64,000 nucleotides of DNA from DATARN01 sp963851105 (GCA_963851105.1 CAWKNP010000013.1:1-64000); one strand, 5' to 3'; shown: positions 32,979-41,520, numbered from the stretch's first letter. Program-made: numbers and translations. Notes: generated by a model not told the origin, from the letters alone.

Positions 32979-33710
32979 TTACGCGGGAATGGCGGTCGGC
33001 GCGGGCGCCACCCGCCGGGCCGCCACCACCGCCGACGATTCCGCGCTCACCCCTTCGACCGCTTCGCCCCGCTTGGCATAGCGGTTGACGTACACCTGGC
33101 CTGTCAGCTCCCGCAGGGTGAACATGATTTCATCGGTGATTTGCCGCAGCACCAGCGGATCGTCCTGGCGGTCGTAGAACCGGTGGAAGTACATGGGCTC
33201 GGAGAAGCGCACCGTGATCGGCATGAAGAGCCGGGGCTTGACCTGGCCGATCGGCTGCGCCTCCCGGGTCCCGACCATGGCCACGGCAACGACCGGGCAG
33301 TGGCAGGCCAGCGCCAGCCGGGCGACACCGGTGTGGCCCTTGTACAGGCGCCCGTCCGGCGAGCGGGTTCCCTCGGGGTAGATCCCGAACACGCCGCCGT
33401 CGTCGAGGATCTCCTTGGCCGAGTCGAGCGCCCGTTGCGAGGCCGAGCCGCCCTCCCGCTTGATCGGGATCTGGCCGATGGCCCGGAAGAACCACGCCGT
33501 CTTCTTGTTCTCGAAGTATTCCGCCTTGGCCACGAAGGTGACCCGGCGCCGCAGCACGAGGGGCAGGAAGACCGAGTCGGAGAACGAGACGTGATTGCTG
33601 GCCAGGATGACCGGCCCGTCCGTCGGGACGTTGTGCAGCCCCTCCACCGTGACGGGAAAGAAGAACCGCAGGAGCGGGGTGAGGATCACCTTCAGGAGCC
33701 AGTAAGTCAT
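32979..33710 (-). CDS. Lysophospholipid acyltransferase (PlsC type)
   Basis: A 243-residue membrane-associated enzyme. It has the catalytic NHVSFSD (H-X4-D) block, FVAKAEYF, the glycerol-phosphate binding GIYPEGTRSPDG and a later VPVVAVAM-like strand (CPVVAVAMVG). It likely acylates lysophosphatidic acid, or another lysolipid, in phospholipid synthesis. A hydrophobic N-terminus (MTYWLLKVILTPLLRFFF) binds the membrane. It lies 60 bases beyond the aminotransferase stop on the same strand. No ribosome site is obvious. Confidence 0.9.
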   Translation of the reverse strand: MTYWLLKVILTPLLRFFFPVTVEGLHNVPTDGPVILASNHVSFSDSVFLPLVLRRRVTFVAKAEYFENKKTAWFFRAIGQIPIKREGGSASQRALDSAKEILDDGGVFGIYPEGTRSPDGRLYKGHTGVARLALACHCPVVAVAMVGTREAQPIGQVKPRLFMPITVRFSEPMYFHRFYDRQDDPLVLRQITDEIMFTLRELTGQVYVNRYAKRGEAVEGVSAESSAVVAARRVAPAPTAIPA

Positions 33711-33770
33711 GTCCGCCCACCAGGCTAGGCCACCACCTATCTCCCTTTTCCCCGGCCTTGTTACAACCCG

Positions 33771-34943
33771 TTACAACTTGACGAGAGTCTTGCGGAGGTT
33801 GCGGACGCCCTGGGCGATGCGCTTCTCGTTTTCGATGAGCGCGAAGCGGACGAAACCCTCCCCGCCGCGGCCGAACCCGACGCCCGGCGAGGTGGCCACG
33901 CTGGCCTCGGTGACCAGTAGCTTGGAGAACTCGAGCGATCCCATGTCCCGGTACGGCTCGGGGATCGGCGCCCACACGAACATGGTGGCCTTGGGCTTGT
34001 CGATCTCCCAGCCGATGCGGGCCAGTCCCTCGCACACGGCGTCGCGGCGGGACTGGTAGATCTCGTTGACGAACTTGGGGTAGTCGGGGGCCTCGTTCAT
34101 GGTCACGATCGCCGCGATCTGGATCGGCTGGAAGGTGCCGTAGTCGAGGTAGCTCTTGAGCTTGGTGAGGGCGGCCACGATCTCGGGGTTACCGACCAGG
34201 AACGCCACCCGCCACCCGGCCATCGAGAAGCTCTTGGTCAAGGTGTACAACTCGACCGCGACATCCTTGGCCCCGGGCACCTGGAGAATGGAGGGGGGTT
34301 GGTAGCCGTCGAACGCGGTGTCGGAGTAGGCGAAATCGTGCACCAGAACCACGTCGCGCTCGCGGGCAAAGTCGACCAGTCGCTGCATCCATGCCAGGTC
34401 GACGGTCTCGGTGGTCGGGTTGTGGGGAAAGGAGAAGACGATGACCCGGGGCCGGGGCCACGTCGACTCCCAGCTGTCCATGAGGTTGGCGAAGAAGTCC
34501 TGGTCGGGGCCGAGGCGCACCTGCTGGACGTCGGCGCCCGCGAACAGGGGGGCGTAGATGTGGATCGGGTAGCTCGGGGTGGGCACGAGGGCGGTGTCGC
34601 CCGGCCCGACGAGGGTCCACATCAGGTGCGACAGCCCCTCCTTGGCGCCGATGGTGGTCACGACCTCGGTGTCGGGGTCGAGCTCGACGCCGAAGCGGCG
34701 CAGGTACAAGTTGGCCACCGCCAGCCGCAGCTTAGGAATCCCCCGTGACGCCGAGTAGCGGTGGTTGCGAGGATTGTGCGCCGCCTCGCAGAGCTTTTCG
34801 ACCGCGATGTCGGGGCTTGGGATGTCGGGGTTGCCGAATCCCATGTCGATCACGTCGTCGCCGGCACGACGCGCCTGGTCCCGCAACTGGTTGATGATGG
34901 CGAAGACGTAGGGCGGCAGGCCGTTGATCCGGCGGAACTCCAT
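33771..34943 (-). CDS. PLP-dependent class I/II aminotransferase (alanine-type)
   Basis: A 390-residue enzyme resembling AlaC/YfdZ-type alanine or LL-diaminopimelate aminotransferases. It has DMGFGNPDIPSP near the start, HRYSASRGIPKLR, an AKEGLSH cofactor-binding block, FSFPHNPTTETVD and the pyridoxal lysine in YTLTKSFSMAGWRVAF. The ATG at 34943 follows TAGCCT by 8 bases; an upstream in-frame extension of 78 codons is antisense to the next gene and is not real. Substrate assignment between alanine and other amino acids is uncertain. Confidence 0.9.
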   Translation of the reverse strand: MEFRRINGLPPYVFAIINQLRDQARRAGDDVIDMGFGNPDIPSPDIAVEKLCEAAHNPRNHRYSASRGIPKLRLAVANLYLRRFGVELDPDTEVVTTIGAKEGLSHLMWTLVGPGDTALVPTPSYPIHIYAPLFAGADVQQVRLGPDQDFFANLMDSWESTWPRPRVIVFSFPHNPTTETVDLAWMQRLVDFARERDVVLVHDFAYSDTAFDGYQPPSILQVPGAKDVAVELYTLTKSFSMAGWRVAFLVGNPEIVAALTKLKSYLDYGTFQPIQIAAIVTMNEAPDYPKFVNEIYQSRRDAVCEGLARIGWEIDKPKATMFVWAPIPEPYRDMGSLEFSKLLVTEASVATSPGVGFGRGGEGFVRFALIENEKRIAQGVRNLRKTLVKL

Positions 34944-34954
34944 GTGGTTCGAGG

Positions 34955-35671
34955 CTACCGGACGGCTTTTGCGGCTCCCGCCAATTTGGCGACGAAGGGA
35001 CCCCAGTCGGTGCTCGGCGGCGGCCCGTAGACGGCCCAGCTGACGCCTGATTGGGCGAGGCTCAACAGGTGGGCGGCGAGGGCGCCGTCGGGCGGCGGCG
35101 GGCCTCCCCAGGTCGCCTCGCAGTTGCCTTGGTTTGCCGCCGCAAAGCTCTTCAGCTCGTCGAGTGGTCCGTCCCAAGAGTTCCAGGCATCGGCCTCATG
35201 GGCCGCGATGGCCCGCACCGCCCGGGAACGGCCCCCGATCCAGGTGCGGATGTTTCGTTGCCGGAGGCCCCGGGCGGCCTCGGTGAGAAGCGCCAGCCGC
35301 TCGTCGAGCGAGGGAAACTCCAGACCGTACGCCTGGTTCTCGGGCTGGGTCAGGCGGTCGCCGGTCCCGAGGCCCGCGATCGCCCGCCCGCCGGCGATCT
35401 CGTCCAGTGTGGCCAGGGCGTCGAGCAGGACCGGCAGGGGCAGCATCGTCACCCGGCTGACCAGCGTCCCGATGGCAATCCGCTCGGTTTGCGTGGCCAT
35501 GGCGGCGAGCATCGGCAGGGCGGACAACGACGGCCGGTGCGGGCTGTTGATGGGAAAAAGGTGGTCGTAACTGAACACGCCGTCGAGGCCACCCTCGTCG
35601 GCCTGCCGGGCAACCTGGATCGCCGGGTTGGGGTCGCGGGCGAACACCGGGGCGATCAGCCCGACTCTCAC
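34955..35671 (-). CDS. LLM-class F420-dependent oxidoreductase
   Basis: A 238-residue enzyme, shorter than most luciferase-like members (about 300), with VGLIAPVFARDPNPAIQVAR at the start, FSYDHLFPINSPHRPSLSAL and the family strand RIAIGTLVSRVTMLPLPVLL. EIAGGRAIAGLGTGDR follows, then IRTWIGGRSRAVRAIA. Its GTG overlaps the ROK kinase stop (GTGA), so the two are coupled. The substrate is unknown. It ends 12 bases before the aminotransferase start. Confidence 0.86.
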   Translation of the reverse strand: MRVGLIAPVFARDPNPAIQVARQADEGGLDGVFSYDHLFPINSPHRPSLSALPMLAAMATQTERIAIGTLVSRVTMLPLPVLLDALATLDEIAGGRAIAGLGTGDRLTQPENQAYGLEFPSLDERLALLTEAARGLRQRNIRTWIGGRSRAVRAIAAHEADAWNSWDGPLDELKSFAAANQGNCEATWGGPPPPDGALAAHLLSLAQSGVSWAVYGPPPSTDWGPFVAKLAGAAKAVR

Positions 35672-36600
35672 CCTTGCCTCGCCAGCAGCGCGGCACCCAC
35701 GGCACCGGCCCGGGAGCCGAAGTGGGCGACAACGATGCGGATGGGTGGGCGGTTGGGGGCGCCTTCGAGCAGGTCTTTGAAAGCCGCCCGCACCGGCTCC
35801 AGGAACAGACCGCCGGAGCCTGCCAGGCCGCCACCGAGGACGATGCACTCCGGATCGAAAATGTTGGCCAGGTTGGCCAGGCCGAGACCGACCCACCAGG
35901 CGAAGCGCTCGACGACTGCCCGTGCCCCCGGGTCCCCCTCACCAGCCGCCTTGGTGACATGTTCACCTCGCACGGCCATCGGGTCGCCACCGGCCAGAGC
36001 GACCAGCCGGGGGGCGGCGCCGGCCTCGGCCGCCTCGCGCCCGAGGCGGGCCAGCCCGCTCCCCGAGGCGAAGCGCTCCCAGCATCCATGCTTGCCGCAG
36101 GGGCAGGGAGGGCCGTGGGCGTCGACCACCATGTGGCCGATCTCGCCCGCGAAGCCGTTGCTGCCCCGCAGGAGGCGTCCGCCTGAGACGAGGCCGCCGC
36201 CGATGCCGGTGCCCAGGGTCACCATCAGCAGGTCGCGGCTCCCCTGGCCGGCGCCGAGCTCCCGCTCGGCCCAGGCGGCGCACGTGGCGTCGTTGTCGAC
36301 GACGATGTCGGTGTCGGGCAGCCTGTTTTCGAGCCCGGTCTTCACCGCCAGGCCGACCACGTGGGGAAGGTTGGGCGCGAACTGCAGCACTCCAGCGCGA
36401 TCGACCAGGCCCGGGGCGCCGACGCCCAACTTGTCGACCCCGCCCAGCTGGCGGACCACGTCGGCGGCGGCGTCGAGGACCGCCTCCCCCCCGAGGGGGG
36501 TGGGTGCCTTCACCTCGGCGCCCATGCCACCGTCGGGATTCAGTTCGAGAGCCAGGATCTTGGTGCCACCGATATCGACGCCAATCACTCGGTCGGTCAT
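35668..36600 (-). CDS. ROK family sugar kinase, probably glucokinase
   Basis: A 310-residue kinase. It has VIGVDIGGTKILALEL (phosphate 1), DNDATCAAWAE, VTLGTGIGGGLVSGGRLLRG, the ROK zinc motif CPCGKHGCWE and a late VLGGGLAGSG. It probably phosphorylates glucose or a related hexose with ATP. The ATG is 9 bases after TAGCCT. It is the first gene of a coupled pair with the LLM oxidoreductase. Directly upstream lies a 400-base tandem array, so its promoter is squeezed between the array and the start. Confidence 0.92.
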   Translation of the reverse strand: MTDRVIGVDIGGTKILALELNPDGGMGAEVKAPTPLGGEAVLDAAADVVRQLGGVDKLGVGAPGLVDRAGVLQFAPNLPHVVGLAVKTGLENRLPDTDIVVDNDATCAAWAERELGAGQGSRDLLMVTLGTGIGGGLVSGGRLLRGSNGFAGEIGHMVVDAHGPPCPCGKHGCWERFASGSGLARLGREAAEAGAAPRLVALAGGDPMAVRGEHVTKAAGEGDPGARAVVERFAWWVGLGLANLANIFDPECIVLGGGLAGSGGLFLEPVRAAFKDLLEGAPNRPPIRIVVAHFGSRAGAVGAALLARQG

Positions 36601-36674
36601 TCGCCCCTGAGGCTAGGGGCTGGCCCGGGACACGCATTTGGGGGTTCGATGCCTCGGGGCGCTCGGGGGCCTGG

Positions 36675-37085
36675 TCCACGGGGGCCCCAGACACCCCGCT
36701 AACGACCACCCCCCTCCCCGGCGGCCGGCACCCCTGGACACAAAAGGGCCCCAGGTGCCCCGTTAGCGACCACCCCTCGTCTCGGCGGGCGGCACCCCTG
36801 GACACAAAAAGGGCCCCAGAACACCCCCTACCGCCCACCCCCCTCCCCGGCGGCCGGCACCCCTGGACACAAAAGGGCCCCAGAACACCCCACCCCCTCC
36901 CGGCGCGGCACCCCTGGACAGAAAAGGGCCCCACAACCCCGCCCACCCCCCTCCCCGGCGGCCGGCACCCCTGGACACAAAAGGGCCCCACAACCCCCGC
37001 TACCGCCCACCCCCCTCCCCGGCGGGCGGCACCCCTGGACACAAAACGGTCCCACAACACCCCCTACCGCCCACCCCCCTCCCGG
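36675..37085. repeat. G-rich tandem repeat array (about 64 bp unit, six full copies)
   Basis: Copies anchored on GGCACCCCTGGACACAAAA (one copy reads ACAG) begin at 36727, 36791, 36856, 36907, 36964 and 37028; spacings are 64, 65, 51, 57 and 64 bases, and a partial copy precedes at 36675. The array fills the space between the ROK gene start and the RNA methyltransferase stop. On the minus strand most units contain GGGGAGGGGGGTGGG followed within five bases by GGGGG, which meets the standard G-quadruplex pattern. No unique spacers exist, so it is not a CRISPR. The remaining 36601-36674 holds the TAGCCT of the ROK gene and nothing else notable. Confidence 0.93.
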
Positions 37086-37895
37086 TCAGGCAGGGGCCAG
37101 TGCGTGGAAGGCAATGGCGGCGGCCGTGGCAACGTTCACCGAATCCACTTCGGTTGCCATCGGGATGCGGACCCGCTGGTCGGCCATCGCCAGCGCACCC
37201 ACCGTCAGGCCAGGGCCTTCGGCTCCGACCAACACCGCAGTTCGCCCGGCGCCGGCGCCCCCGACCGCGTGCAGCGGGAGGGCCGTGGCTTCAGGGGTCA
37301 GCGCCAGGACCTGGTAGCCCACGGCTCGCAACTCATCCAATCCCTCCGGCCACGGCTCCATACGGGCCCAGGGGACTCGAAGGACGTGGCCCATCGAGAC
37401 CCTGACGGCCCGGCGGTACAGCGGGTCCACCGAGCTCGGGCTGAGGAGGATGGCACCGACGCCGAAGGCGGCGGCGTTGCGGAAAAGGGCACCCATGTTC
37501 TCGTGGTCCCCGATGCCCTCGGCCACCGTGACCAGCCGAGCGCCGACGATCTGCTGCCAGCGCGCCGGCGGCAGCCGGTTGGCCGCGGCCAGGGCGCCGC
37601 GGTGGAAATGGAAGCCGGTGACCGCCCGTAGCACTTCCACGTCCGCGGTGTAGACGGGCCAGGCGCCGGCCGTGGCGGCCAGGGCGGGCGTGAGTTCCGC
37701 GAGCCGAGGCTCGGTGACCAGGAGCGAACGGACCGGGTACTGCGACGCCAGCAGCTGGCGGATGGCAGCCACGCCCTCGACCATGAACAGTCCCGCGGCG
37801 GGCTCACAGCGCTGACGGAGGGCGGCATCGGTGAGGTTGCGGTACTCGTCGACTTTTTGGTCGGCGGGATCTCCGATGGCAATAACGGGACCCAC
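37086..37895 (-). CDS. TrmH/SpoU family RNA 2'-O-methyltransferase
   Basis: A 269-residue SAM enzyme of the knotted SPOUT type. An N-terminal substrate domain (LFMVEGVAAIRQLL) precedes the three motifs EGIGDHENMGALFRNAAAFG, LLSPSSVDPLYRRAVRVSMG and VGAEGPGL with IPMATEVDSVNVATAAAI. Target RNA (rRNA or tRNA) cannot be told. I chose the GTG at 37895, 11 bases after the glutathione peroxidase stop on the same strand; the 17 codons before it overlap that gene. The tandem array follows its stop codon directly. Confidence 0.9.
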   Translation of the reverse strand: MGPVIAIGDPADQKVDEYRNLTDAALRQRCEPAAGLFMVEGVAAIRQLLASQYPVRSLLVTEPRLAELTPALAATAGAWPVYTADVEVLRAVTGFHFHRGALAAANRLPPARWQQIVGARLVTVAEGIGDHENMGALFRNAAAFGVGAILLSPSSVDPLYRRAVRVSMGHVLRVPWARMEPWPEGLDELRAVGYQVLALTPEATALPLHAVGGAGAGRTAVLVGAEGPGLTVGALAMADQRVRIPMATEVDSVNVATAAAIAFHALAPA

Positions 37896-37905
37896 GCCGG
37901 AGGAC

Positions 37906-38394
37906 TTAGTGGGGCAGAACGGCTTCGATGGCCCCGACAACCTCATCGGCCTCGGGCTCGGTCATGGGACGGAATCGCGCCACGATCTTCCCGCCGGGCG
38001 AGACGAGGAACTTCTCGAAGTTCCACTGGATGTCGCCGGCGGCGCCGGTGGAATCGGGCTGATCCACCAACTCCTGGTAAAGCGGGTGGCGGTCATCGCC
38101 GTTGACCTCGACCTTTTCGGTGATCGGGAAGGTGACGCCGTAGTTGACCGAGCAGAAGGTGGCGATCTCCTCGGCGTTGCCCGGCTCCTGGCCACCGAAC
38201 TGGTTGCAGGGCACGCCGAGCACGGTAAAGCCTCGGTCGCCGAAACGCTCCTGCAGGTGCTCCAGACCGGTGTACTGCGGTGTGAGGCCGCACTGGGAAG
38301 CCACGTTGACGATGAGCACCGCCTGGCCCTCGAGTCCGTGCAGGTCTAGGGGCTCGCCATTGAGTCGATGGAGATCGGTGTCGTAAATCGTCAT
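37906..38394 (-). CDS. Glutathione peroxidase family protein
   Basis: A 162-residue thiol peroxidase with a cysteine rather than selenocysteine active site: VNVASQCGLTPQYTGLE holds the peroxidatic Cys, and Gln, Trp and Asn partners are in PCNQFGGQEPG and IQWNFEKFL. Actinobacterial members normally use thioredoxin. TAGCCT lies seven bases before the ATG. The next gene, a SpoU methyltransferase, starts 11 bases after its stop. Confidence 0.93.
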   Translation of the reverse strand: MTIYDTDLHRLNGEPLDLHGLEGQAVLIVNVASQCGLTPQYTGLEHLQERFGDRGFTVLGVPCNQFGGQEPGNAEEIATFCSVNYGVTFPITEKVEVNGDDRHPLYQELVDQPDSTGAAGDIQWNFEKFLVSPGGKIVARFRPMTEPEADEVVGAIEAVLPH

Positions 38395-38441
38395 GTCGCG
38401 GAGGCTACGCCCGCTCTGTCGGCTATCTCTTTTGCTATCGA

Positions 38442-38783
38442 TCAGCGCACGGGGATCCGCTCGACCCGGCTGTGGTGACGTGGGCGGGATGATGATGGAG
38501 TCCCGGCGGATGCGGCCTGACCGGACGGTCCGTGGGGCGCCGCGACCGTGGTGTGCTCGTCTCGTTCCGACTCAGCAGCCCCTGCCGTGCGCGTGTCCCC
38601 GGGATCGGTGAACACCAACCGGCGGATCTCGTCGAGGTGGTTGAGTATCTTCCCGGCACCGGCGCTGGTGACCGCCTCGTCGAGGATCTCCAGGGCATCG
38701 TGCGCCGCCAGGATCATCTCTTTGGCGGCATGCTGCATGTGCCCGAAAGCGGCTTCCGCCCGGTCCCGCTGGGTATTGGTCAT
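38442..38783 (-). CDS. Small protein coupled to the ArsA-type ATPase
   Basis: A 113-residue protein whose ATG overlaps the stop of the ATPase gene (ATGA). Residues 1-70 are predicted helical (RAEAAFGHMQHAAKEMILAAHDAL, then AGKILNHLDEIRRLVF), and the end is polar and probably disordered. No known family. It is the last gene of the SRPBCC-ArsA-small protein operon, so it probably belongs to the same process. Confidence 0.75.
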   Translation of the reverse strand: MTNTQRDRAEAAFGHMQHAAKEMILAAHDALEILDEAVTSAGAGKILNHLDEIRRLVFTDPGDTRTAGAAESERDEHTTVAAPHGPSGQAASAGTPSSSRPRHHSRVERIPVR

Positions 38784-39970
38784 TCGAAGGTCACCTCCAG
38801 CCACGAGGACACCATGGCGGCGCTGACGACCTCGCGCCGGCGAAGGGAGTCGGGCAACATGATCGCCCGGCGGTGGGGACCGACGCGGACCAGCAACTCG
38901 CCGTCGCGCCGGCCGACGTCGAGATCGTCCCGATCGACAAACGGCAACGCCAGGCGAAGGACCAGCGTCGCGCCGCGGGAGATGATCTCGAGCGCCTCGC
39001 CGCGGTGCAGGATGCCGGTGGGATCGAGGTCGCCGTAGAGGGCATCGGCAAAGTCCCGGAGGCGGTCCGTGCCGACCAGTTCATCGGCGGCCAGCTCGGC
39101 CCGCAATACCGGCAGCGGGGCGAACCCGGCCTCGATCGTGGCGAGGTGCTCGGCGTGGGCCTCTTTCCACGCCTTGAACCAGGGATCGGTGACGGCGTCG
39201 GGCAGGAGGCGGTTGGCCACCACTGCGTCGACGCGATACCCGAACAGCGAGAGGTAGGTGGCGGTGCGCCGGGCCTCGGCAATGACGACCTTCTCGGGGT
39301 TCACCACCAGCCGGATCGTGCTGCGATCGCCGTCGGTCAGCAGCGTCCGGACGCCTTCCAGCCCGTCGTACATACGCCGGGCGGCACCGAAGACGTGATC
39401 GCCGGCCACCGGCATCGTTGTCAGGCGGCTCAGCAGGGGACGCATCGTCTGGACCACGCGGCGCTCGACGGGGAAGACCCGGTCCATGTACCAGGCGAGG
39501 ACGTCGGGCAGCGAGAGCAGCCGGATGGTCTCCGCCGTCGGGGCGCAGTCCACGACCACCACGTCCCATTGCCCGGAGTCAGCGTGGCCCTTGATGTCGG
39601 AGAGGGCGAATACCTCCTCCAATCCCGGCAGCATGGACAGCTCCTCGGCCTCGACCGTGTCCACCCCGGCCCAGCCGAACAGCTCCCGCAGGTAGTCCTG
39701 GATGTCTCCCCACGCTTCCTCCAGCCGCTCGGTGGCATCGAGCTGCTGGGCCCACAGCCCCTCGCAGACCTTCCGAGGTTGACCGTCGAGAAAAAGGTCG
39801 AAGGTATCGCCCAGGCTGTGGGCGCTGTCGGTCGACAGCACCAGCGTCCGCAGTCCGCTGTCGGCACATCGCAACGCGGTCGCGGCCGCGACCGATGTCT
39901 TGCCGACCCCGCCTTTGCCGGTGAAGAGCAGCACCCGGCATGGCACCCCGGCCACTGGCGCGGGGCTCAC
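38780..39970 (-). CDS. ArsA/Get3-type anion-transporting ATPase
   Basis: A 396-residue P-loop ATPase. The deviant Walker A GKGGVGKTS is at 18-26, followed by LVLSTDSAHSLGDTF (signature of the family), VVVVDCAPTAETIRLL (switch II) and a C-terminal region with LRLALPFVDRDDLDV. No ArsB pump or arsenic regulator is nearby, so arsenite export is not indicated; actinobacterial members usually sit beside SRPBCC proteins, as here. The GTG start overlaps the SRPBCC stop and its own stop overlaps the next start, so three genes form one unit. Confidence 0.9.
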   Translation of the reverse strand: MSPAPVAGVPCRVLLFTGKGGVGKTSVAAATALRCADSGLRTLVLSTDSAHSLGDTFDLFLDGQPRKVCEGLWAQQLDATERLEEAWGDIQDYLRELFGWAGVDTVEAEELSMLPGLEEVFALSDIKGHADSGQWDVVVVDCAPTAETIRLLSLPDVLAWYMDRVFPVERRVVQTMRPLLSRLTTMPVAGDHVFGAARRMYDGLEGVRTLLTDGDRSTIRLVVNPEKVVIAEARRTATYLSLFGYRVDAVVANRLLPDAVTDPWFKAWKEAHAEHLATIEAGFAPLPVLRAELAADELVGTDRLRDFADALYGDLDPTGILHRGEALEIISRGATLVLRLALPFVDRDDLDVGRRDGELLVRVGPHRRAIMLPDSLRRREVVSAAMVSSWLEVTFE

Positions 39971-40416
39971 CGCTCCGCCCGGGCCTTCAACTCCCGGAGC
40001 ACCTTGACGCCGACCAGGCTCTCGGCCCGGCGCTTGACGAATCCGGGGAGGGGGACCTTCAGGTCCACCGTGAGTGTGTAGCGGACCTCGGTTTCTTCGC
40101 TGTCGCCTTCGGATTCCGAGGCCTCGAACGAATAAGAGCCGTCGTAGCGGCGGGTCAGGTCACCCGACTCCTGGACCCACGACAGGTGCCAGGGGGCCCC
40201 GCTGTAGTCATAGACCAAGGTGGGCGAGGTGCTGCGCCCAAAGGCGGCCACACGGAACACGACCTTGATCCCCCGACCTTGCTCATCGCGCTCGAGGACC
40301 CGCACCGCCTTGACGTCGCCTGACCACGACGGGTACGACTCGAAATCCGTGAGAATGGCGAACAACGCCTCCGGCGTCGCCCGGATCATCGCTCGCTCGG
40401 CGACCTGTTCCTCCAC
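39967..40416 (-). CDS. SRPBCC family protein (polyketide cyclase/START-like)
   Basis: A 149-residue protein with the helix-grip fold pattern: AMIRATPEALFAILTDFESY at the start, YPSWSGDVKAVRVLERDEQG, a central strand series and a long C-terminal helix with VKRRAESLVGVKVLRELKAR. These proteins have a hydrophobic pocket for lipids or other ligands. It is first in the operon with the ArsA-type ATPase (GTGA overlap). GGAGACAGG precedes the GTG. Confidence 0.86.
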   Translation of the reverse strand: MEEQVAERAMIRATPEALFAILTDFESYPSWSGDVKAVRVLERDEQGRGIKVVFRVAAFGRSTSPTLVYDYSGAPWHLSWVQESGDLTRRYDGSYSFEASESEGDSEETEVRYTLTVDLKVPLPGFVKRRAESLVGVKVLRELKARAER

Positions 40417-40446
40417 GTTCGCCTGTCTCCTCTTGTCCGGCCGCGG

Positions 40447-40671
40447 TCAGAACCGGGCAGCGTTTCGCCGGACCACCGTGTAGTAGTAGCCGAGCACGAT
40501 GCCGTTGCCGACCAGGAACCACGCAGTGGCGACCGCCACCACCAGCCACAGGATCCACCCCCGGCGGTCCTCCGCGCCCCCCGCAAACTCATCGGGCTCG
40601 CGACCGATGCAGTCGATGAGGGCCAGCAACGGGATGGACTCGAGCACAAGGAGACCGAAGATGAGCGGCAC
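40447..40671 (-). CDS. Small membrane protein with two helices
   Basis: A 74-residue protein with hydrophobic stretches at about 2-20 (LIFGLLVLESIPLLALI) and 42-63 (ILWLVVAVATAWFLVGNGIVLG), separated by an acidic loop (REPDEFAGGAEDRRG). The basic end suggests a cytoplasmic C-terminus. It resembles the unnamed small membrane proteins with a PLDc_N or DUF2516-like layout, but I am not certain. It lies 30 bases upstream of the SRPBCC operon and could be its first gene. Confidence 0.68.
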   Translation of the reverse strand: MPLIFGLLVLESIPLLALIDCIGREPDEFAGGAEDRRGWILWLVVAVATAWFLVGNGIVLGYYYTVVRRNAARF

Positions 40672-40683
40672 GACGGATGGAGG

Positions 40684-41271
40684 TTATCGCCGGTCACGGC
40701 GGCGCATCCCGTTCGGGCCATCGCCGTCGGGCGGCGTGCGGGCGGGAAACACTCCGTATCGCGCCCCCCAAAACTCGCAGTGCGCCAGACCCCACACCGG
40801 CACCAGCCACCCGAACGCAAGAGCGGCGGTGATCCAGCAGGTTGCCGCGGCCACGATCACCTCCACCGCGAGAGCTCCGAGCAGCCGGGCTCGCACCCGG
40901 TTGGGCGCCACGTCCTCGAGCAGGATGAGGTTCCACAGCGTGATCTGGTCCTGCCGGCTTCGTCTCGCGGCCAGGCCCCAGCCCCAGAAGTACAACCCGC
41001 TGCCGGCGAGCAGCAGGAGGAGGTCGACCACGACCACGGGGATGCGGGCCTCGGGGACGAAAGTGGCGATCGCCGTCGCCACGACATAGACCGCGGTGCC
41101 GATCCACGCCGACGCGATGATCCGCTGGCCTTGGATGACCCCAGACCCGGCCCCCGGGAGCCCCGCCGCCCCCGCCGGCGTCCCATCAGGTGCGACAGCG
41201 GCCCCGGCCGCGGCCGCGGCCGCCAGGCGGGCCTGGCGCTCGGCCCGGACGGCCTCGGCGCCCCCGGGCAT
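40684..41271 (-). CDS. Multi-pass membrane protein of unknown function
   Basis: About 195 residues with four hydrophobic helices (around IIASAWIGTAVYVVATAIATF, VVVVDLLLLLAGSGLYFWGW, ALAVEVIVAAATCWITAALA and GWLVPVWGLAHCEFWG). An Ala/Gly/Pro-rich N-terminus is probably cytoplasmic. The frame is open for another 71 codons upstream, but those codons are drawn mostly from the 50 bp tandem array and look non-coding, so the start is uncertain (41271 or further upstream). It ends 12 bases before the next membrane gene. Confidence 0.65.
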   Translation of the reverse strand: MPGGAEAVRAERQARLAAAAAAGAAVAPDGTPAGAAGLPGAGSGVIQGQRIIASAWIGTAVYVVATAIATFVPEARIPVVVVDLLLLLAGSGLYFWGWGLAARRSRQDQITLWNLILLEDVAPNRVRARLLGALAVEVIVAAATCWITAALAFGWLVPVWGLAHCEFWGARYGVFPARTPPDGDGPNGMRRRDRR

Positions 41272-41342
41272 GGCCCGCGCCGGCTTGGCGCCCGACCGGC
41301 CACCTGGGGACGGGCTGACGCCACCCGCCGCCGCGCCGCGAT

Positions 41343-41520
41343 CAGGCCGGCTTCGCTGCGACCGGGTCACTGGGCGACCCCACTCCCCTGACGAGGCCGG
41401 CTTCGCTGCGACCAGGTCAGGCGGGCGACCCCACTCCCCTGGCGAGGCCGACTTCGCGGCGACCGGGTCACTGGGCGACCCCACTCCCCTGACGAGGCCG
41501 GCTTCGCTGCGACGGGGTCA
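41343..41520. repeat. 50 bp tandem repeat array (about 3.5 copies)
   Basis: Copies of GGCCGGCTTCGCTGCGACC followed by CGGGTCACTGGGCGACCCC begin near 41346, 41396, 41447 and 41497 (periods 50, 51 and 50 bases). The array starts inside or directly after the glycosyltransferase stop codon and runs into the possible 5' part of the membrane-protein gene. Period 50 is not a multiple of three, so it is not conserved as protein repeats. Confidence 0.9.

Noticed and set aside
36675..37085. CRISPR array
   Set aside because: Units are contiguous and nearly identical along their whole length, with no unique spacers and no cas gene.
38780..39970. Arsenic resistance
   Set aside because: No arsB, arsR, arsD or arsC nearby; the neighbours are an SRPBCC protein and a helical small protein.
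41272..41484. N-terminal extension of the membrane protein
   Set aside because: The extra codons come mostly from the 50 bp repeat, whose period is not a multiple of three; no domain is added.
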